Below are positions 59,281 to 64,000 of a stretch of 64,000 nt of DNA, in pieces. The stretch spans positions 1,302,001-1,366,000 of the forward strand of contig NZ_JAUSTJ010000001.1 of NCBI RefSeq assembly GCF_030812785.1, written 5' to 3'. The position numbers and the translations under genes are program-made. The DNA is from Sphingomonas kyeonggiensis (GTDB lineage: Bacteria; Pseudomonadota; Alphaproteobacteria; Sphingomonadales; Sphingomonadaceae). Under the pieces are notes generated by a model. That model had not been told where the DNA came from. It saw nothing but the letters and a program-made list of their open reading frames with translations, and did not search any database. Positions within the stretch are counted from its first letter, which is position 1. The number at the start of each line of letters is the position of its first letter.

Positions 59281-59332
59281 CCGCCCTACAACCGTCATCC
59301 CGGCGAAAGCCGGGATGACGGTTGTAGGGCGG
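59281..59332. repeat. Perfect 24-bp hairpin with GAAA loop
   Basis: Positions 59281-59304 and 59309-59332 are exact reverse complements around GAAA (59305-59308). The core TCATCCCGGC is the same as in the paired elements, but here it is a single long hairpin with extra CCGCCCTACAAC arms. It lies between convergent rpsD and S9 peptidase genes, 14 bases before the peptidase stop, and could stop transcription from both sides. Confidence 0.88.
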
Positions 59333-59345
59333 ACGACGATCGTGG

Positions 59346-61334
59346 TCAGGGCTTCGCCGGCAACCCCAGCGCTGTCCGCAGGAACGTGTCGCTCTTGTCG
59401 AGCATCTGCGTCCGCGCCTGATCGTCGTCGAGCTGGTGGTCGAGGCCCTTGAACTCGACATATTCCACCCGCTTGCCCGCATCCTTCAGCCGATTGGCCA
59501 TCAGACGCGATTCGCCTACGCCGACGTTCAGGTCCTGGTTGCCATGGAACAGCAGCACCGGTGCCTTGATCTTCTGGGCATTCTGCGCCGGTGAGCCTTC
59601 GCGCACATGCGGGCCGTTGCCGATGAACCGGCTGACGATATTGGCGCTGGTATAGCCCATGGCCTCGTTGCGCAGCGATTCCAGGTCGGTCACCGGCGCG
59701 ATCGCCACGATTGCCTTGAACAGGTCGGGGTCCAGGGCGGGGCTTTGCAGCGCGGCATAGCCGCCATAGGACCAGCCGACGATCGCCAGCTTGTCCGGCG
59801 CGGCGATGCCCTGCTTTATCAGCCAGCGCCCGCCATCATTCACGTCGCCCACCGCCGTCCGCCAGGACTGGAAGCCGTTCTTCTGGAACCAGCTATCGCC
59901 ATAGCCGGTCGATCCGCGGAAATTGGGCTGGAGCACCGCGAAGCCCCGCGCGGCATAGAATTGCGCCAGCCAGTCGAAGCCCCATTCGTCGCGCGCGCCC
60001 GGTCCGCCATGCGGCATCACGATCGCGGGCAGGTTCTTGCCGTCGCTGCCGGCGGGCAGGGTCAGATAGCCGGGGATCTGCGTGCCGTCCGCCGCCGGGA
60101 AGGTCACCGGCCGCATCTCGGCCAGCTTGGTCCGGGCGAGCTGGGGCCGCTGGTCCAGCACCTCGGCCAGGTGCCGGCTGGCCTTGTCATAGACATAGTA
60201 GGTGCCCGCATCGGTATCGCCGCCGGCGTAGAGCAGCAGCTTCTTCTCGTCGGCGCTCGCATCGACGAAGCTCACCATCGGCTTGCCGGGCAGCGCCTTG
60301 CCCAGTGCGGTGCGCAGCTTCTGCAGCTCGGGGTCGAAGAATTCGGTGACGCGGTGGTCGGTTGCATAGCTCAACCCGACCACGCGGCGCTGGCGGCCGA
60401 TGCGGACCAGCCCGTCGACATCGACCTCGGGATGCGCGAACACCAGCTTGCGGGTCAGGCTGCCGTCCAGCGCGATGCTGTAGAGCGCCCGCCGCCCGTC
60501 CTTGTTATCGAAGCCAAAGACGACATTGGTGTCGCGATCGACCGCATAGGGGTTGAAGCCGGTATAGTTGCCGCCGCCACCGTCGGTCACCAGTTCGCCC
60601 AGCTTCTTCCACTCGCGATCGTCGGCGGTGCGATAGCTGTAGACATAGCGGCCGGTGCTCAGGCCCCCGTTGCTCTCGTCCTCGATGCCCATGATCCGGA
60701 CATTGCCGTGCCCGTCGCTGATGAACTCGGCGACGTTGCGCCGGGGCAGCTCGACGATCTTGCGCTTGAGCGAGGTCGCGTCGACCAGTTCCACCGCCAG
60801 TCCCTCGCGGGTGTTGGCGGTGTGGGTACCGGTCGAATATTCGGGCACGAACACCCGCGTCATCAGCACCGATCCGTTCGAGCCGTCCGGCCCCCAGTCG
60901 ATGATGTCGCCGCCCGACTGCATGATGTTCAGCGCATTGGCATTCTCGCGCCGGCTGAGCAGCTTGAGGTCGGACCCGTCGGCGTTGAGCGAGACCATCC
61001 GGGTGAAGCTCAGCTTCTGGTCGAGCTGCTGGATCATGTAGATGTTGCACACGATCCGCGTCGTGCTCGCCCAGCGGCAGCTACTGAGCTGCTCGGGGTC
61101 GCCCGTCGCGGTGAGCACCACCTTGTTCGCGCCGGTCTCGAGATTGGCCACCACCAGCGCGTCGCCACGTCCGCTGATCGGCTGGATCATCGCCACTTGG
61201 CTGCCGTCGGGCGACAGGCTGATCTGCTGGATGAACTCGCGCGCCCCGAAATTGCGCGCGTCCTCGCTCTGCGCGAAGGCGAGCGCCGGCATGGCCGAGG
61301 CGGCAAGCAGCGCCCCGCGAACGATATTCTTCAT
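59346..61334 (-). CDS. S9-family prolyl oligopeptidase (dipeptidyl/acylaminoacyl peptidase-like), secreted
   Basis: The 662-residue peptidase has a signal peptide (MKNIVRGALLAASAMPALAFAQS), a beta-propeller (about 40-390, with repeated DxSADEKKLL-type and LSPDGSQVAMI strands) and a C-terminal hydrolase with the nucleophile in IVGWSYGGYAA (Ser522), GNQDLNVGV (acid) and GLDHQLDDD (His). It would degrade proline-containing or N-acyl peptides in the periplasm. The start follows TTGGGGGG. It is divergent from the TonB-dependent receptor, a common arrangement in sphingomonads for peptide uptake. Confidence 0.88.
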   Translation of the reverse strand: MKNIVRGALLAASAMPALAFAQSEDARNFGAREFIQQISLSPDGSQVAMIQPISGRGDALVVANLETGANKVVLTATGDPEQLSSCRWASTTRIVCNIYMIQQLDQKLSFTRMVSLNADGSDLKLLSRRENANALNIMQSGGDIIDWGPDGSNGSVLMTRVFVPEYSTGTHTANTREGLAVELVDATSLKRKIVELPRRNVAEFISDGHGNVRIMGIEDESNGGLSTGRYVYSYRTADDREWKKLGELVTDGGGGNYTGFNPYAVDRDTNVVFGFDNKDGRRALYSIALDGSLTRKLVFAHPEVDVDGLVRIGRQRRVVGLSYATDHRVTEFFDPELQKLRTALGKALPGKPMVSFVDASADEKKLLLYAGGDTDAGTYYVYDKASRHLAEVLDQRPQLARTKLAEMRPVTFPAADGTQIPGYLTLPAGSDGKNLPAIVMPHGGPGARDEWGFDWLAQFYAARGFAVLQPNFRGSTGYGDSWFQKNGFQSWRTAVGDVNDGGRWLIKQGIAAPDKLAIVGWSYGGYAALQSPALDPDLFKAIVAIAPVTDLESLRNEAMGYTSANIVSRFIGNGPHVREGSPAQNAQKIKAPVLLFHGNQDLNVGVGESRLMANRLKDAGKRVEYVEFKGLDHQLDDDQARTQMLDKSDTFLRTALGLPAKP

Positions 61335-61435
61335 GAACCCCCCAAGATTTCTCGGGCCTGAGCCTAGCTGGCGCGCCGGCTTTGGCAATGTCTTGAAAGC
61401 ACCGCGGCGGTGTGGCAGGGGGATCTTGTCCATGC

Positions 61436-61450
61436 ACCCTGTGACAGGGT
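61436..61450. promoter_or_regulatory. Palindrome in the peptidase/receptor intergenic region
   Basis: ACCCTGT-G-ACAGGGT is a perfect 7-bp dyad, 102 bases before the peptidase start and 143 before the receptor start. Possible operator for either gene. Confidence 0.4.
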
Positions 61451-61463
61451 CTATAACTTGCTG

Positions 61464-61481
61464 ATATTACTGTCATAATAT
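61464..61481. promoter_or_regulatory. AT-rich palindrome in the receptor promoter region
   Basis: ATATTACTGTCATAATAT has perfect 6-bp arms around CTGTCA. It is not a clear Fur box. With TATAAC at 61452-61457 upstream, it may mark the receptor promoter. Confidence 0.4.
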
Positions 61482-61592
61482 CGCAAGCCAGGCGTCATCC
61501 CGGCGCCTTGGCCCTGCCGCCACATCGCAACATCCCCGGCCTAGCGGCGCCCCGAGCAGTCCTTCGCTGCCCATCGACCAAGGGGATTATCC

Positions 61593-64000
61593 ATGCAGAT
61601 CAGCCGCACGCTGACGCGCACCAGCTTCGCCGCCCTCCTGCTGACCGCCAGCGCCCCCGCGCTCGCCCAGGCGCAGGAGGCGGCCGCCACCGCCACCGCC
61701 GCCGCCGACACGCCCCACGAGGAGATCGTCGTCACCGGCCGCGCCGGCGCCGGCGAGCGCACCAAGCTCGACACCAGCTACGCCGTCACCACCCTGTCGA
61801 ACGACATGATCCGTTCGCGCGCGCCGTCGAGCGTGACCGAGACGCTCAAGTCGGTTCCCGGCTTCTGGGTCGAGGCCTCGGGCGGCGAAGGCTCGGGCAA
61901 TGTCCGCGCCCGCGGCATTCCCGTGGACGGCTTCGGCTCGATCAACCTGCTCGAGGACGGCCTGCCGGTGCAGCACGATCCCGCGCTCGGCTATCTCAAC
62001 GCCGACCAGGCCTTCCGCCTAGACGAATCGATCGACCGGATCGAAGTCGTCCGCGGTGGCCCGTCCTCGGTCTTCTACTCGAACGCCCCCGGCGGCGTGG
62101 TCAACTACATCACCCGCCGCGCCGGCGATTCGCTCACCGGCAATGCCCGCGTCCTCTACGGCCCCACCGCCGAGCTCTACCGCTTCGACGGCTGGATCGG
62201 CGCGCCCCTCGGCGACGGCCTCAAGCTCGGCGTCGGCGGCTTCTACCGCAGCGAGCAGGGCGTCCGCGATCCCGGCTTCACCGGCAACAAGGGCGGCCAG
62301 GTCCGCGCCGACCTCGTCAAGGAATTCGACGGCGGCTCGCTGACCTTCAGCTACAAGCATCTCGACGACAACGCGATCTTCTATACCGGCATCCCGCTGA
62401 CCAAGGACCGCAACGGCGACGTGGTCGGACTGCCCGGCTTCGATCCGCATTACGGCACCACCGCCAGCCCCGCCTCGGCCCACCTGACGCTCAAGAGCGC
62501 AACCGGCCTGGTCGATTTCGACAACACCAAGGGCACCGACATCCGCCTCGACCAGGGCTCGATCCTCACCGACTACGAGTTCGCGCCGGGCTGGAAGCTG
62601 ACCAACGGCATGCGCTACCGCGACAGCTACACGGTCCGCAACGGCGTCTACCCGACCTCGGTCAGCACTGCCGCCTCGTTCCTCACCAGCAACCGCGCCG
62701 CCCTGCTCGCCGCCTTCCCGGGCGCGACCGACGTGCAGATCCGCTACGCCGACAACGGTCAGGCGTTCAACGTTGCGAACCAGAACGGCAATGGCGACAT
62801 CTTCATCAACGCCGCCCGTCCCGTCACCGTCTGGGAGCGCGAGTTCCTCAACGACTTCCGCATCGCCCACAAGTTCGAGGCGGCCGGCACGCATGATTTC
62901 GCGGTCGGCTTCTACTACGCGAACATCGACGAGACCTTCAGCCGCTACTCGGCCTCGACCGTGCAGGACGTCTCGAACAATTCCCGCCTGCTCGACGTCG
63001 TCGCGGTCAACGCCGCCGGCAATGTCGTCGGCTCGCTGACGAAGAACGGCGTCGCCCGCTACGGCTCGGAATTCGCCAACGGCACCGGCAGCCAGACCAC
63101 GATCGCGCTCTACGCCTCGGACGAGTGGCAGATCACCCCGACCTTGCGCATCGATGGCGGCATCCGCTGGGAGCAGATGAAGGCCCGCGGCGCGCAGGAA
63201 GGCCAGAAGACGGTCAATCTCGGCGACGCCACCACCCTGGCCGACGATCAGGTGCTGACCGGTAACGGCATCTACACCAACTTCAACCGCAAGTTCGACG
63301 ATGTCGGCTACACCGCCGGCATCGACTGGCAGTTCGCGAAGATCGGCGGCGCCTTCGCGCGCTACACCCATGCCTTCCGCATGCCGAGCGTCGGCAGCTT
63401 CATCACCAGCGCCACTGCCCAGCCGGTGATCCAGGGCATCGATATGTGGGAAGGCGGGCTCAAGCTCTCCACCCCGCTGGTCAGCGTCTATGCCACCGGC
63501 TTCCTCACCGATTTCGACTCCTATTCGATCGGCAACTTCGTCTTCGCTCCGCCGCCCGCCAGCGGCGTGATCCAGCAGACCGTCTATACCGACACGCGCG
63601 CCTATGGCGTCGAATTCGAAGGCGTGATCCGCCCGGCCAAGTGGTTCGACCTCACCGTCCAGGCGACCTGGCAGAACCCGACCTTCCGCAACCTGCGCTA
63701 CAATGAGAGCACCACGGTCGGCGGCGTCGCCACGCTGGTCCCGCGCGACTATTCGGGCAACCAGCTGCTCCGCGTGCCCAAGATCGCGCTGCGTGCCACC
63801 CCGGCGGTCACCCTGTTCGACGGCCGCCTGCGCGCGCAGATGGACGTCGAGCATTACAGCGATCGCTATGCCGATGCGGCCAACATCTCGAAGCTGCCGG
63901 CCTATACGGTGATCAACGCCAGCATCAGCGTGCGCGCCACGAAGAACATCCGCGTCTGGGCCTATGGCGACAACCTCACCAACGCGCTCGGCCTCACCGA
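61593..64000 (+). CDS. TonB-dependent outer-membrane receptor, 3' truncated by window edge
   Basis: The frame is open from ATG 61593 (after AAGGGGAT) to the last base, ~802 codons. A signal peptide (MQISRTLTRTSFAALLLTASAPALAQAQE) precedes a TonB-box-like EEIVVTGR, the plug domain (about 55-165: SSVTETLKSVPGFWVEASGG, RIEVVRGGPSSVFYSNAPGGVVNYITR) and a barrel of long strands (DEWQITPTLRIDGGIRWEQMKARG). Near the end, VWAYGDNLTNALGLT marks the C-terminal TonB receptor region, so only a few residues are missing. The ligand may be a siderophore, peptide or sugar; the divergent peptidase favours a peptide. TonB at 13292-14035 could energise it. Confidence 0.93.
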   Translation, partial: MQISRTLTRTSFAALLLTASAPALAQAQEAAATATAAADTPHEEIVVTGRAGAGERTKLDTSYAVTTLSNDMIRSRAPSSVTETLKSVPGFWVEASGGEGSGNVRARGIPVDGFGSINLLEDGLPVQHDPALGYLNADQAFRLDESIDRIEVVRGGPSSVFYSNAPGGVVNYITRRAGDSLTGNARVLYGPTAELYRFDGWIGAPLGDGLKLGVGGFYRSEQGVRDPGFTGNKGGQVRADLVKEFDGGSLTFSYKHLDDNAIFYTGIPLTKDRNGDVVGLPGFDPHYGTTASPASAHLTLKSATGLVDFDNTKGTDIRLDQGSILTDYEFAPGWKLTNGMRYRDSYTVRNGVYPTSVSTAASFLTSNRAALLAAFPGATDVQIRYADNGQAFNVANQNGNGDIFINAARPVTVWEREFLNDFRIAHKFEAAGTHDFAVGFYYANIDETFSRYSASTVQDVSNNSRLLDVVAVNAAGNVVGSLTKNGVARYGSEFANGTGSQTTIALYASDEWQITPTLRIDGGIRWEQMKARGAQEGQKTVNLGDATTLADDQVLTGNGIYTNFNRKFDDVGYTAGIDWQFAKIGGAFARYTHAFRMPSVGSFITSATAQPVIQGIDMWEGGLKLSTPLVSVYATGFLTDFDSYSIGNFVFAPPPASGVIQQTVYTDTRAYGVEFEGVIRPAKWFDLTVQATWQNPTFRNLRYNESTTVGGVATLVPRDYSGNQLLRVPKIALRATPAVTLFDGRLRAQMDVEHYSDRYADAANISKLPAYTVINASISVRATKNIRVWAYGDNLTNALGLT

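Noticed and set aside
62019..63854. Minus-strand frame of about 610 codons opposite the TonB receptor
   Set aside because: The receptor reads correctly in the other direction with plug and barrel motifs; the minus product is featureless.

Overview
The window is a GC-rich alphaproteobacterial chromosome segment, most likely from a sphingomonad (Sphingomonas or a close relative). Evidence: codon use with strong G/C third positions, a MipZ-type division ATPase instead of MinCDE, a FAD-linked formaldehyde operon, DUF4199/LuxR and DUF2171 genes, C4-type 5-aminolevulinate synthase, TonB-dependent transport, and many intergenic paired palindromes typical of such genomes. Genus assignment is inference; no rRNA is present. 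I see no prophage, transposase, integrase, CRISPR array or rRNA. There is one tRNA (Thr-GGT).

Layout. 1-4.0 kb: 3' end of a DUF559-like nuclease gene, small envelope genes, nrdB, and directly coupled to the nrdB stop an AT-rich foreign-looking gene for an OLD-family ATPase/TOPRIM nuclease, the clearest accessory gene here. 4.0-17.7 kb: outer-membrane protein, an HTH protein flanked by two copies of a palindromic repeat, class 3 lipase, cytochrome c', oligopeptidase B, MFS/LysR divergent pair, TonB-like protein, a D-threonine-aldolase-like enzyme and aminopeptidase P. 17.7-21.6 kb: tRNA-Thr and the overlapping bioF-bioD-bioA operon. 21.7-26.5 kb: a tightly overlapped formaldehyde-detoxification operon (GSH-dependent dehydrogenase, VOC protein, cupin, PurU, S-formylglutathione hydrolase, FAD reductase). 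26.5-31 kb: an XRE regulator/membrane protein pair with two operators around its promoter, a TraB/GumN protein, DUF1440-like protein, exonuclease and an orphan two-CxxCH secreted protein. 31-38 kb: phosphomannomutase, J-domain protein and mipZ, panC, a Sel1-like protein, topA. 38-44.6 kb: DUF4403, YghU-type GST, GFA protein, dprA, plsY and a membrane-anchored LuxR/EF-hand protein. 44.9-53 kb: murI, hemA, DUF4199 plus membrane LuxR, btaB-btaA for betaine lipids, membrane LytTR protein. 53-64 kb: lipoprotein pair, rpiB-glyA, nrdR, trmJ, a pair of secreted paralogues, chorismate mutase, rpsD, an S9 peptidase and a TonB-dependent receptor running off the end.

Functional threads: glyA, purU and the formaldehyde operon meet in one-carbon metabolism; nrdB and its repressor gene nrdR both lie here, although I found no clear NrdR box; several regulators are membrane-anchored (LuxR-EF hand, LuxR-DUF4199, LytTR, XRE plus membrane partner). 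At least thirteen intergenic loci carry inverted pairs of GC-rich palindromes or single long hairpins; two of these appear to supply the Shine-Dalgarno sequence of the adjacent gene (nrdR, bioF).
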